A stretch of DNA of 25,576 nt. Source: an uncultured bacterium (lineage in GTDB: Bacteria > Actinomycetota > Coriobacteriia > Coriobacteriales > Coriobacteriaceae). Position 1 is the first letter of the stretch, and each line of letters begins with the position of its first letter. Below are positions 8,471-15,630 of the stretch, piece after piece. Position numbers and translations under genes: made by a program. The stretch lies in the NCBI GenBank assembly GCA_905215275.1, contig CAJMPE010000006.1:1-25576 (forward strand). Reading direction: 5' to 3'. Under the pieces are notes generated by a model, which saw only the letters and a list, made by a program, of their open reading frames with translations, had not been told where the DNA came from and did no database searches.

Positions 8471-9214
8471 CTATTGCATCGGGTCGGACAGGACCCGTTC
8501 GATCTCTGATGCGGGAAGCGCTCCTTGGCGCAGGATCTGGAGCTCGCCGTGCTGAAACGACACGATGGTTGAGGCGTCGCGACACGTGGTCTCACCGGCG
8601 TCGACGGCCACATCGACCCCCTCCAGGATACGCTCCTCCACCGTGACAAAACTTGCCGGCGCGGGCGCGCCATGCGTGTTGGCGCTGGTACAGGCAAGAG
8701 GGCTGCCGCAGGCGCGGATGAGCGCTTGCACCACGGGCGAGGCCGAAGCGCGAAGTGCCACCGTGTTGTCGGCGGCGCGCATAAAGGTCGGCACGCAGGG
8801 GGCCGCCTTGACCACAATAGTCAGGGCGCCCGGCCAGCATCGTCGGGCGAGCACGCGGGCCTCATTAGGGATATCCACGCCATAGCGGTCGAGTGCCTCG
8901 GCATCATCGACCAGCCAGGCAACCGTTTGGGTGAGCTCGCGCTGCTTGAGGGTAAAGATGCGACGGTAGCCGGTACCGAGTGCGGGGACCGCGGCGCCGT
9001 TGACGGTGGCCTGCGGATCGCGCGGCCACGGCAGAGGTTCACTTGTATCTTGTGGAACGGCATCCGAGAAGGCGTTGACCGCCACGGCGACACCGTAGAC
9101 CGTCTCGGTTGGAATAAGCGCCAGGCCGCCGCGACCGAGTAGCTCGGCCGTGCGCTCGACTGCAAGCCGATGTGGCTCGCGCGCTCCCTCGTATACCCGA
9201 TAGACCGTCTGCAT
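8471..9214 (-). CDS. tsaC: L-threonylcarbamoyladenylate synthase (Sua5/YciO/YrdC family)
   Basis: Makes threonylcarbamoyl-AMP from threonine, bicarbonate and ATP, the first step of the t6A37 modification of ANN-decoding tRNAs. It has 247 residues. Family motifs are ALIPTETVYGVAVAVN (about 33-47), the IFTLKQRE lysine/arginine motif (about 86-93), WPGALTIVVK (about 127-136), NTVALRA (about 150-156) and CTSANTHGAPAP (about 175-186). Compared with the canonical layout there are about 35 extra residues between PTETVYG and the KxR motif. The ATG at 9214 has AAGGGG about 11 bases upstream. It is followed closely by glpK. YciO-type paralogues cannot be excluded from the sequence alone. Confidence 0.9.
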   Translation of the reverse strand: MQTVYRVYEGAREPHRLAVERTAELLGRGGLALIPTETVYGVAVAVNAFSDAVPQDTSEPLPWPRDPQATVNGAAVPALGTGYRRIFTLKQRELTQTVAWLVDDAEALDRYGVDIPNEARVLARRCWPGALTIVVKAAPCVPTFMRAADNTVALRASASPVVQALIRACGSPLACTSANTHGAPAPASFVTVEERILEGVDVAVDAGETTCRDASTIVSFQHGELQILRQGALPASEIERVLSDPMQ

Positions 9215-9362
9215 GTGTATGCCAGCCCCTTACGCTCTGGTGCAAGTTTGTTTACTGTGGGGCATTCTCGCACGAAACGTTCAACCTATTTGCCCAGAGC
9301 GCATGTTGGTTTGGTGAGCGGCTCTAGTAGTCGGTGAAAGTGAGGGGGTTAATTGAAGATTA

Positions 9363-9665
9363 TTAGCGCGCAAGCGTAACGGTACGATCGGGAAACTCGA
9401 TGCTTGCAACCAGTTTTCCGCCGAGGCTCTCTGCGTACCTGCTCAGCGTGTCAAGCCTCATCGAACCCAATTCCCCACGCTCGAGCTCGGATACGCGTTT
9501 TTGAGAAACGCCCATCGATTGGGCGACCGACGCCTGTGTTAGATCTTTTAGCCTGCGAATCTGAGCAAGCTTATAGGCTTCGATACGATCGCGAGTCCTC
9601 TCCTGCTCGGCGGTAATGGAGTCGCGTGTTATCCCGCGAGATTCCATATACTCATGCAGTTCCAT
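9363..9665 (-). CDS. XRE-family antitoxin (HigA-like)
   Basis: A 100-residue DNA-binding protein. A helix-turn-helix of the Cro/C1 type covers about residues 33-88 (LAQIRRLKDLTQASVAQSMG, then VSQKRVSELERGELGSM). The N-terminal 30 residues are charged and helical. Its start overlaps the end of the RelE-like gene upstream by 14 bases. That toxin-first order with an XRE partner is the HigBA arrangement, so this is most likely the antitoxin and an autorepressor of the operon. The pair lies between prmC and tsaC in DNA that is visibly less GC-rich than its neighbours. Confidence 0.85.
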   Translation of the reverse strand: MELHEYMESRGITRDSITAEQERTRDRIEAYKLAQIRRLKDLTQASVAQSMGVSQKRVSELERGELGSMRLDTLSRYAESLGGKLVASIEFPDRTVTLAR

Positions 9666-10047
9666 CTCGATCGAGCCTCCTTACGTGGCGACGGTATATT
9701 TGCTCGGCCTTTGGAATGTTGATCGCATACCAGCCGTTCCATTTTGCCCTTGACGATCCCGCTCGCGACTTATCACCCGCCAATAGCAATACCGCCTGGC
9801 GCTTGGGGTCAAAGGCGAAGAGGATGCGGATCACCTGCCCACCACATGAAGTCACTCTCAGCTCCTTTAAATGATGAAGCTTCGAGCCCTTGACACGGTC
9901 AACCAGTGGACGACCAAGGCTGGGACCTTCCTTCTCGAGCACCAAAAGGTCTGCATAAATCTGCTTCAGCGTAGCTTCATCCTGCTCATCAAGCCAAGGT
10001 TCAATGTAATCAAGCACGATACGGTACCGATGCAGCTGATTTGACAT
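9652..10047 (-). CDS. RelE/HigB-like toxin (Gp49-like family)
   Basis: A 131-residue protein with the RelE/ParE-type pattern of a helical start, then GRPLVDRVKGSKLHHLKELR, a core strand RILFAFDPKRQAVLLLAGDK and a C-terminal WYAINIPKAEQIYRRH. Proteins of this Gp49/HigB-like group are usually ribosome-dependent mRNA endonucleases; that activity is inferred from the family. It precedes and overlaps the XRE antitoxin gene by 14 bases. The ATG at 10047 follows an AAGGAGAAAGG sequence, and a promoter with a palindrome over its -10 box lies just upstream. Confidence 0.85.
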   Translation of the reverse strand: MSNQLHRYRIVLDYIEPWLDEQDEATLKQIYADLLVLEKEGPSLGRPLVDRVKGSKLHHLKELRVTSCGGQVIRILFAFDPKRQAVLLLAGDKSRAGSSRAKWNGWYAINIPKAEQIYRRHVRRLDRDGTA

Positions 10048-10056
10048 ACCTTTCTC

Positions 10057-10071
10057 CTTCTATAGTAGAAG
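10057..10071. promoter_or_regulatory. Palindrome over toxin-antitoxin promoter, candidate operator
   Basis: Perfect inverted repeat CTTCTA-TAG-TAGAAG. It covers the -10 box of the candidate promoter of the toxin-antitoxin operon and lies ten bases before the toxin ATG. This is where an autorepressing XRE antitoxin would be expected to bind. Confidence 0.5.
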
Positions 10072-10089
10072 TTTTACGGTATATTGCAA
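10062..10089 (-). promoter_or_regulatory. Candidate promoter of toxin-antitoxin operon
   Basis: Minus-strand -35 box TTGCAA (10084-10089) and -10 box TACTAT (10062-10067) with a 16-base spacer, within the 75-base gap after prmC. The module therefore probably has its own promoter, separate from prmC. Confidence 0.5.
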
Positions 10090-10122
10090 GAGCAAACTTG
10101 AGCAAATGTCTATTAGTTCAGC

Positions 10123-11382
10123 TTAAATGCGCTGCTTGGGCTCGGTGACGATGGCTCGGACGATGCGGGGGCGATCGGTGAGGTCGTGGACGATGCGCAC
10201 GTCCGACAGACCCGCTTGACGGCAGAGCTCGGCCGCAGCGTCGAGCGCGCCCTCGTAGAGCTCGCAGGCAAAGAGGCCACCGGCGCGCAACATGTAGGGC
10301 GCCGCGTTGAGCAGACGGCGGAAGATATCGAGGCCGTCGGCACCGCCCTCGAGCGCCAGATCGGGCTCAAAGTCCTTGACCTCGTGCGGCAGCGAGCGCA
10401 TGACATCGGTGGGAATGTAGGGCGGGTTGGAAACGAGTACGTCAAAGGTGCCCCACTCTTCGCGGGGAATGGAGCTCACCAGGTTCGTGAGGCTGAAGGC
10501 GACCTCGTCGGACGTGAGACCAAGCGCATCGCGGTTTTTGGTAGCAAGGTCGATGGCGCGCGGCTCGATATCGGTAGCAGTGCAGGTGACGTGGCCGCGA
10601 CGCTCCCAGGCAAGCGAGAGCGAGATGCAGCCCGTGCCGCAGCCGACCTCGAGAACGCGGGCGACGCGGGGCTCAGTTGGAGCAGGTACGTTGGCCTCGG
10701 CGGCATCTTGCGCGGGAGTCGTCTGTTGGTCGTTGCCCTCAATGGCGATGCCGTATTCGTCGAGCTCGGGCTCGGGGGTTTCCATGGCCTCTGCTTCTGC
10801 CGCCTGCGCGGCGGTTTCCTCGGCCTCGCGATCGGCAAGCTCCTCGGCATAGGCGCGGCTACCGAGCACATCGCTACCCAGCGCAGCCTCATCGGCGGCC
10901 GTCAGGTTGGCAGCACGGCGCTCGGCGGTCGCGCGCTCGTCGGCCAGCGCCGCCTCGGCTTTGCGAGCCTGCTCGACCTCATCGTTCCAAGGCAGCTCCA
11001 CGCGCTGGCGGGCGGCGGCCTCGGGGCTCAGCACCTCGGCATCCAGGTAATTCAGGACTTCTTCGACGAGCATCTCGGTCTCGGGGCGCGGGATGAGCAC
11101 ACCGGGGGCGCACGCGACGTCGATCATGCGAAACTGAGTGCTACCGGTGATGTACTGCAGCGGCTCGCCCTTCGCGCGACGGACGACTGCCGCGTGCATG
11201 GTCTCGAGCTGCGCTGCGTCGAGTGTCTTGTCCATGCGCATATACAAGTCGATGCGCGCCAGACCCGTAGCTGCGCACAGCAGCCACTCGGCAGAAAGAC
11301 GGGGGTGCTCCTCGCCGTGCTCGGCCAGGTACTCCTTGGTCCACTCGAGACAACGCTTGATGGTCCAAATCTCGTTTGCCAT
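10123..11382 (-). CDS. prmC: Peptide chain release factor N5-glutamine methyltransferase, with large insertion
   Basis: Methylates the glutamine of the GGQ motif in release factors RF1 and RF2 using S-adenosylmethionine. The N-terminal helical domain has GEPLQYITGSTQFR and VLIPRPETEMLVEEVL, and the methyltransferase domain has motif I VLEVGCGTGC (about 243-252) and the catalytic NPPY (about 319-322). The protein is 419 residues against about 280 for typical PrmC. The excess is a low-complexity Ala/Glu-rich segment (about 116-239) inserted exactly between the two domains. I chose the ATG at 11382 because GGGGAGG lies six bases upstream; an ATG at 11457 has no such support. prfA, its usual partner, is not adjacent here. 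Confidence 0.93.
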   Translation of the reverse strand: MANEIWTIKRCLEWTKEYLAEHGEEHPRLSAEWLLCAATGLARIDLYMRMDKTLDAAQLETMHAAVVRRAKGEPLQYITGSTQFRMIDVACAPGVLIPRPETEMLVEEVLNYLDAEVLSPEAAARQRVELPWNDEVEQARKAEAALADERATAERRAANLTAADEAALGSDVLGSRAYAEELADREAEETAAQAAEAEAMETPEPELDEYGIAIEGNDQQTTPAQDAAEANVPAPTEPRVARVLEVGCGTGCISLSLAWERRGHVTCTATDIEPRAIDLATKNRDALGLTSDEVAFSLTNLVSSIPREEWGTFDVLVSNPPYIPTDVMRSLPHEVKDFEPDLALEGGADGLDIFRRLLNAAPYMLRAGGLFACELYEGALDAAAELCRQAGLSDVRIVHDLTDRPRIVRAIVTEPKQRI

Positions 11383-11714
11383 GGGGTCCTCCCCTCTTAA
11401 GCGCCGGACGGCGCGCGAATGTCGGAGCAGATTGTACGCGAGGGCGGCACGCGGCAAGGGACGATTGGAAGCGATTATCGAGAATCAGCCCAGAATTTTG
11501 CTTGGAGCCTGCCTAGAGTGTTCATTCATCGACGTCTAAATCTGCATCCGTCAAGCTTTTGGCAAGGTTTTGGTCAGTTAGGCAGGGTTGTTGAAAACTC
11601 GACCCGCCGTTTGCCGGCAACCATCAACCGTCCAAGGCGTCACGCGTCCTTGGCCAGGCTCCGCACCCTAGGCTCTGATCTGCCATCACCAAAAACGGAA
11701 AGGACGTGGGCGCT
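11383..11714. other. Divergent intergenic region between prmC and WYL regulator
   Basis: A 332-base gap between divergent genes, with no convincing small gene. Near prmC a perfect hairpin GCGCC-GGAC-GGCGC (11401-11414) sits just before the ribosome-binding site. Near the regulator there are two 11-base direct repeats TTTTGGCAAGG / TTTTGGTCAGT (11557-11578) and a palindrome CCAAGG-N10-CCTTGG (11632-11653). The promoters of both genes must lie here, but I could not identify boxes with confidence. Confidence 0.5.
11632..11653. promoter_or_regulatory. Inverted repeat before WYL regulator
   Basis: Arms CCAAGG and CCTTGG around ten bases, about 60 bases upstream of the regulator ATG. It could be an operator for autoregulation or an mRNA hairpin; position is the only support. 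Confidence 0.3.
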
Positions 11715-12503
11715 ATGACCGAAGCCGTTGTTGAAAACTACGAGACCACGACCAGGGGCTCCGCCTCGATGGCAGCCTATCGCGCCGTACGCATCCTGCA
11801 GCTCTTGAGCGAGAACACCGGCGAGGACAAGGCACTGCTTTCCGACGAGCTGGTCGAGCTCCTCGCCCATCCCGACGACCCCGCCCGCATGCCCATCTCG
11901 GCGGCACGCCGCAGCATCTATACCTCGATATCTGCACTTCGTCACGCCGGATACGAAATCGACTATAAGCGCGGCGTGGGCTATCGGCTCCTCACCCGCC
12001 CGCTTGCTGACGAAGAGATCATACGGCTCCACGGCATGGTCATGCGCAACCGGTCGACGCCCATAGCCATTCGAAAGAGCATGGCGCAGCACCTGGTCGC
12101 CATGGCGAGCGCCGATGTTCGCGACTATCTCGATATGCCCGAACCGGCACCGGCCGCCAACGACGCGCCCGTCAAGACAACGCGTCCGCACGCCAAGCGT
12201 ATCGACACGTGCGAGCTCATCGAACAGGCCATCGACCCTGGAACAACCGTCAGCTTTGATATCACAAACGTCCTGACCCGAGGCGAAATCGAGGTGGTGC
12301 GGATGACGGTCCGGCCCTTTGCCATCAGGCAGCGCGATGGCGTCTCGTATCTGCTGGGAACGGTCTACGACACCCGAGGCGCCGACGACACCCTGCGCAC
12401 CGTTGAGGTCAGCCGCATGAGAAACGTCAGCACGCGTTTGCTCGACGGCAAGAAACTCTTTGCCGCGCTAGACGAAGAAGACAGCACCGCACCCGCAGCG
12501 TAA
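11715..12503 (+). CDS. WYL-domain transcriptional regulator
   Basis: A 262-residue regulator. The N-terminal third has a winged-helix HTH pattern (AYRAVRILQLLSENTGE, then SIYTSISALRHAGYEIDYKR and GVGYRLLTRPLADEEIIRL), as in YafY-type regulators. The C-terminal third (VRPFAIRQRDGVSYLLGTVY, then DDTLRTVEVSRMRNVS) resembles the WYL fold, which senses ligands or nucleic acid, although the exact W-Y-L triad is replaced (SYLLG). A linker rich in Pro/Ala joins them. The frame is open to a GTG at 11706, but AAAGGA ten bases before the ATG at 11715 favours that start. It is divergent from prmC and precedes the ABC transporter by 159 bases, so it may control that transporter; this is inference. Confidence 0.8.
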   Translation: MTEAVVENYETTTRGSASMAAYRAVRILQLLSENTGEDKALLSDELVELLAHPDDPARMPISAARRSIYTSISALRHAGYEIDYKRGVGYRLLTRPLADEEIIRLHGMVMRNRSTPIAIRKSMAQHLVAMASADVRDYLDMPEPAPAANDAPVKTTRPHAKRIDTCELIEQAIDPGTTVSFDITNVLTRGEIEVVRMTVRPFAIRQRDGVSYLLGTVYDTRGADDTLRTVEVSRMRNVSTRLLDGKKLFAALDEEDSTAPAA

Positions 12504-12561
12504 GCCCCGTTACCGTCCGTCGTTCCTCAGCACCGCCCATCCAGTTCAGTATTAAAAAACC

Positions 12562-12592
12562 CGCCAGGTTATTGTAAAAATGGACACTGGCG
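12562..12592. promoter_or_regulatory. Inverted repeat flanking -35 of ABC transporter promoter
   Basis: Perfect arms CGCCAG and CTGGCG separated by 19 bases. They enclose the -35 box and most of the spacer of the candidate promoter at 12572-12599. The geometry suits a dimeric repressor or activator site; the binding protein is unknown, with the WYL regulator next door the obvious candidate. Confidence 0.4.
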
Positions 12593-12599
12593 TTACTAT
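12572..12599 (+). promoter_or_regulatory. Candidate promoter of ABC transporter operon
   Basis: A -35 box TTGTAA (12572-12577) and a -10 box TACTAT (12594-12599) with a 16-base spacer. It is followed at once by a bulged hairpin (CACTTGCAC / GTGCAGTG, 12605-12630) in the leader or operator position, about 63 bases before the lipoprotein ATG. Confidence 0.5.
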
Positions 12600-12662
12600 A
12601 GTCCCACTTGCACTTTTTCCTAGTGCAGTGTTTCCAGCCATTTTTATACTGGGGGTAATGAT

Positions 12663-13643
12663 ATGAAGGACATCACCATCAGCCGCAGGAGCCTTCTTGT
12701 CTCCGCTGGCCTGCTCGCGCTCGCTCCGCTCGCCGGATGCGGCGGCAACTCTGGTTCCGGTTCCGCTGCCGCCGGTTCCGACTACACCATCGGCGTTCTG
12801 CAGCTCACCGAGCACTCCGCGCTCGATGCCGCCAATGACGGCTTCGTCAAAGCCATCAAGAAGAGCGGTCTCAAGGTCAAGATCGACCAGAAGAACGCCC
12901 AGAACGACCAGTCCACGTGTAAGTCCATTGCCGACAAGTTCGTAGGCGACGGCGTCAACCTGATCTATGCCATCGCTACGCCCGCCGCGCAGGCTGCCGC
13001 CGGCGCCACCGCCGATATCCCCATCGTTGGCTGCGCCATCACCGACTACGCCGCTTCCGGCCTGGTCCAGGACAACGACAAACCCGGCACCAACGTCACG
13101 GGCGCTTCCGACCTCACCCCGGTCGCCGAGCAGCTCGAGATGATGCAGAAGGTCCTGCCCGACGTTAAGAAGGTCGGCCTGCTCTACTGCACCGCCGAAT
13201 CCAACTCCGACGTCCAGATCAAGGCCGCCAAGAAGGAGCTCGACAAGCTGGGCCTGGAGTACACCGACTTCACCGTCTCGAGCTCTAACGAGATCCAGTC
13301 CGTCGTCGAGTCCGCTGTGGGCAAGGTCGACGCGCTGTACTCCCCCACCGATAACACCATCGCCGCGGGCGCCTCGCAGGTGGGCCAGATCTGCAAGGAG
13401 AACAAGCTCCCCTTCGTGACCGGCGAGGAGGGCATGTGCAAGGCCGGTGGCCTGTTCACCCTTTCCATCAACTACGAGGACCTGGGCTATGCCGCGGGCG
13501 AGATGGCCGTCAAGATCCTGAAGGGCGAGGCCAAGCCCGAGGATATGCCGATCAAGCACCTCTCGAGCAAGGACCTGGTCGTCGTCAAGAACGACGAGAT
13601 GGCCGAGGCCCTGGGCATCGACCTTTCCGCTCTGGACGCGTAG
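12663..13643 (+). CDS. ABC transporter substrate-binding lipoprotein (ABC_sub_bind/TrpX-like family)
   Basis: Extracytoplasmic binding protein of an ABC importer, 326 residues. The N-terminus has a twin-arginine-like SRRSLLV, a hydrophobic segment and a lipobox LAGC with Cys near residue 26, so it is a membrane-anchored lipoprotein, perhaps Tat-exported. After a Gly/Ser linker the mature domain starts YTIGVLQLTEHSALDAANDG, typical of the ABC_sub_bind family with two Rossmann-like lobes; VGLLYCTAESNSDVQIKAAK and the closing GYAAGEMAVKILKGEAKPED fit as well. Some family members (TrpX) serve tryptophan import, but the ligand here is unknown. A ribosome-binding site is weak (GGGGGTAATGAT). The permease and ATPase follow, after a 204-base gap with hairpins. 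Confidence 0.93.
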   Translation: MKDITISRRSLLVSAGLLALAPLAGCGGNSGSGSAAAGSDYTIGVLQLTEHSALDAANDGFVKAIKKSGLKVKIDQKNAQNDQSTCKSIADKFVGDGVNLIYAIATPAAQAAAGATADIPIVGCAITDYAASGLVQDNDKPGTNVTGASDLTPVAEQLEMMQKVLPDVKKVGLLYCTAESNSDVQIKAAKKELDKLGLEYTDFTVSSSNEIQSVVESAVGKVDALYSPTDNTIAAGASQVGQICKENKLPFVTGEEGMCKAGGLFTLSINYEDLGYAAGEMAVKILKGEAKPEDMPIKHLSSKDLVVVKNDEMAEALGIDLSALDA

Positions 13644-13711
13644 CGGCATGCGCGGCGATGTGCCTAGGGCCCATACTCGCGCCGTTGCCGTGCTATTCAA
13701 TATCTGAGCCA

Positions 13712-13772
13712 CAGGGGCGGACGTCAAAGACCGGCGTTCGCCCTGCTTGTTTCGGATGAGACAAAACATCCG
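13712..13772 (+). other. Tandem hairpins between lipoprotein and permease genes
   Basis: Two inverted repeats lie in the 204-base gap: CAGGGGCG with CGCCCTG (13712-13745, one bulged base) and the perfect CGGATG-AGACAAAA-CATCCG (13753-13772). Neither has a good U-tract directly behind it. They may stabilise the 3' end of the lipoprotein mRNA or reduce read-through, giving more binding protein than permease. Confidence 0.45.
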
Positions 13773-13847
13773 TCCGCAGCTCTTTTATGCATTGTTACCG
13801 CTATTATGGAAAATCACGTGTCCACCCTATCCTAGGAGGTATGAAGC

Positions 13848-14771
13848 ATGCTCATTGCATTGCAGGGCGCCGTTTCCCAGGGTGTCCTCTGGGGCATTAT
13901 GGTGCTTGGCGTGTTTATCACGTTCCGCCTGCTCGACATCCCCGATATGACCTGCGACGGCAGCTTTGCCCTCGGCGGCTGTGTTTGCGCCGTGCTCATC
14001 GTCAACAATAACGTCGACCCCTTGCTCGCCGTGCTAGCCGGCATGTGCGCCGGTGCCATCGCCGGCGCCGTCACGGGCATCTTGACCACCGTCTTTGAGA
14101 TTCCCGCAATCCTCGCCGGAATCCTTACGCAGATCAGTCTGTGGTCCATCAACCTGCGCATCATGGGCAAATCCAACACGCCCATCCTTGCCAAGGGCAC
14201 TATCTTCTCATCCGTCAGTAACATGACGGGCCTGCCGCAGTCCACTGTTGCCATTATCCTGGGCATTGTGCTGGCCGTGGCCATCGTCGCCATCCTGTAC
14301 TGGTTCTTTGGCACCGAGATCGGCTCGGCGTTGCGTGCCACCGGTAACAACGAGTACATGATCCGCGCTCTGGGCGTCAACACCAACTCCACCAAGATGA
14401 TCGCCCTCGTGCTCTCCAACGCCCTTATCGGCCTTTCGGGTGCGCTCATCTGCCAGAGCCAGAAGTACGCTGACATTGGCATGGGCACCGGCGCCATCGT
14501 TATCGGTCTTGCCGCCATCGTCATCGGCGAGGTGCTCGGCCGCCTGCTGCCCGGCGGTCTCACGCAGTTCTCCGTCCGCCTGGCCTCTGCCGTCTTTGGC
14601 TCCGTGGTCTACTTCCTCATCCGCGCCATCGTGCTGCAGCTGGGTATGGATGCCAACGACATGAAGCTGCTCTCCGCCGTAATCGTTGCCGTGGCCCTGT
14701 GCGTGCCCGTGGTTTGGGAGCGCTATAAGCTCCGCAGCTCCTACACGAAGGGGGATGAGGCAGATGCTTAA
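13848..14771 (+). CDS. ABC transporter permease (BPD_transp_2 family)
   Basis: Membrane subunit of the ABC importer, 307 residues with about eight hydrophobic helices. It matches the branched-chain amino acid/TrpY-like permease group: the N-terminal LWGIMVLGVFITFRLLDIPD with MTCDGSFALGG, the cytoplasmic GSALRATGNNEYMIRALGV coupling loop, and IGLAAIVIGEVLGRLL. A ribosome-binding site CTAGGAGG lies seven bases before the ATG. The end overlaps the ATPase gene by eight bases. It works with the lipoprotein at 12663-13643 and the ATPase at 14764-15558. Confidence 0.94.
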   Translation: MLIALQGAVSQGVLWGIMVLGVFITFRLLDIPDMTCDGSFALGGCVCAVLIVNNNVDPLLAVLAGMCAGAIAGAVTGILTTVFEIPAILAGILTQISLWSINLRIMGKSNTPILAKGTIFSSVSNMTGLPQSTVAIILGIVLAVAIVAILYWFFGTEIGSALRATGNNEYMIRALGVNTNSTKMIALVLSNALIGLSGALICQSQKYADIGMGTGAIVIGLAAIVIGEVLGRLLPGGLTQFSVRLASAVFGSVVYFLIRAIVLQLGMDANDMKLLSAVIVAVALCVPVVWERYKLRSSYTKGDEADA

Positions 14772-15558
14772 GCTCTCGCACGTCAAAAAGACCTTTAACA
14801 AGGGCACCGTCACCGAGAAGCGCGCACTCACCGGCGTCGATCTCACCCTTAACGACGGCGACTTTGTAACCGTGATCGGCGGCAACGGCGCCGGCAAGTC
14901 CACGCTGCTCAACATGATCGCCGGCGTGTATCCGCTCGATTCGGGCGTTATCGAGCTCGACGGCAACGATATCTCGCGTCTGAGCGAGTCGCAGCGCGCC
15001 AAGTACCTGGGCCGAGTGTTCCAGGACCCCATGCGCGGCACCGCAGCCGACATGCAGATTGCCGAGAACCTGGCCCTCGCCAAGCGCCGCGGCCAGCGTC
15101 GCGGTCTTTCGTGGGGCGTCACCAAGGCCGAGAAGGACGAGTACATTGAGCTGCTCAAACGCCTGGACCTTGGCCTGGACACACGCCTCAATGCCAAGGT
15201 CGGTCTGCTTTCGGGCGGCCAGCGCCAGGCGCTCACCCTGCTGATGGCCACGCTCACCAAGCCGCGCCTGCTGCTGCTCGACGAGCACACCGCCGCACTC
15301 GACCCCAAGACGGCTTCTAAGGTGCTCAACCTGACCGAGGAGATCGTCGACGAGAACCACCTGACCACGCTCATGGTCACGCACAACATGAACGACGCCA
15401 TCCGTCTGGGCAACCGTCTGATCATGATGCACGAGGGCCATGTGATCTACGACGTGGCCGGCGACGAGAAAAAGTCGCTCACCGTCGCCGACCTGCTCCA
15501 GAAGTTCGAGGAGGTCTCGGGCGGCGAGCTCGCCAACGACCGCATGCTGCTGAGCTAA
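14764..15558 (+). CDS. ABC transporter ATP-binding protein
   Basis: Cytoplasmic ATPase of the importer, 264 residues. Walker A GGNGAGKST is at about residues 39-47, the signature LSGGQRQAL at about 154-162 and Walker B LLLLDEHTAALDP at about 175-187, followed by the switch histidine in MVTHN. The DEHTAALDP form of Walker B is common in this TrpZ-like subgroup. The frame is open further upstream to 14686, but that would overlap the permease widely; the ATG at 14764, preceded by GGGGATGAGG, gives the conserved start MLKLSHVKKTF. Overlap with the permease is eight bases, indicating coupling. A palindromic repeat follows nine bases after the stop. Confidence 0.95.
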   Translation: MLKLSHVKKTFNKGTVTEKRALTGVDLTLNDGDFVTVIGGNGAGKSTLLNMIAGVYPLDSGVIELDGNDISRLSESQRAKYLGRVFQDPMRGTAADMQIAENLALAKRRGQRRGLSWGVTKAEKDEYIELLKRLDLGLDTRLNAKVGLLSGGQRQALTLLMATLTKPRLLLLDEHTAALDPKTASKVLNLTEEIVDENHLTTLMVTHNMNDAIRLGNRLIMMHEGHVIYDVAGDEKKSLTVADLLQKFEEVSGGELANDRMLLS

Positions 15559-15566
15559 CGACCTAG

Positions 15567-15608
15567 AAAACCACCACAAAGGGGACAGGCACCTTTGTGG
15601 TGGTTTTT
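15567..15608 (+). repeat. Dispersed palindrome, copy A; probable terminator
   Basis: Perfect 12-base arms CCACCACAAAGG and CCTTTGTGGTGG flank the loop GGACAGGCA. The arms are preceded by AAAA and followed by TTTTT, which extends the stem to about 16 pairs. It lies just after the ABC ATPase gene and has the form of an intrinsic terminator working in both directions. Two further copies with the same arms and loop are at 18545-18585 and 21423-21462. Confidence 0.9.
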
Positions 15609-15630
15609 GTTAAGGACTAAGGAGACTGCC

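Noticed and set aside
10186..11400. 404-codon open frame antisense to prmC
   Set aside because: Lies over conserved PrmC motifs; composition mirrors the Ala/Glu-rich insertion on the other strand.
12552..13769. 405-codon minus-strand frame over the ABC lipoprotein gene
   Set aside because: Mirror of the lipoprotein gene, which has a clear lipobox, family features and operon context.
14686..14763. Upstream ATG for the ABC ATPase
   Set aside because: Would overlap the permease by 86 bases and add a tail without similarity; the ATG at 14764 gives the conserved N-terminus.
15595..15630. Upstream ATG for the 5'-nucleotidase
   Set aside because: It lies in the right arm of palindrome copy A; the ATG at 15631 has AAGGAG and starts a proper signal peptide.
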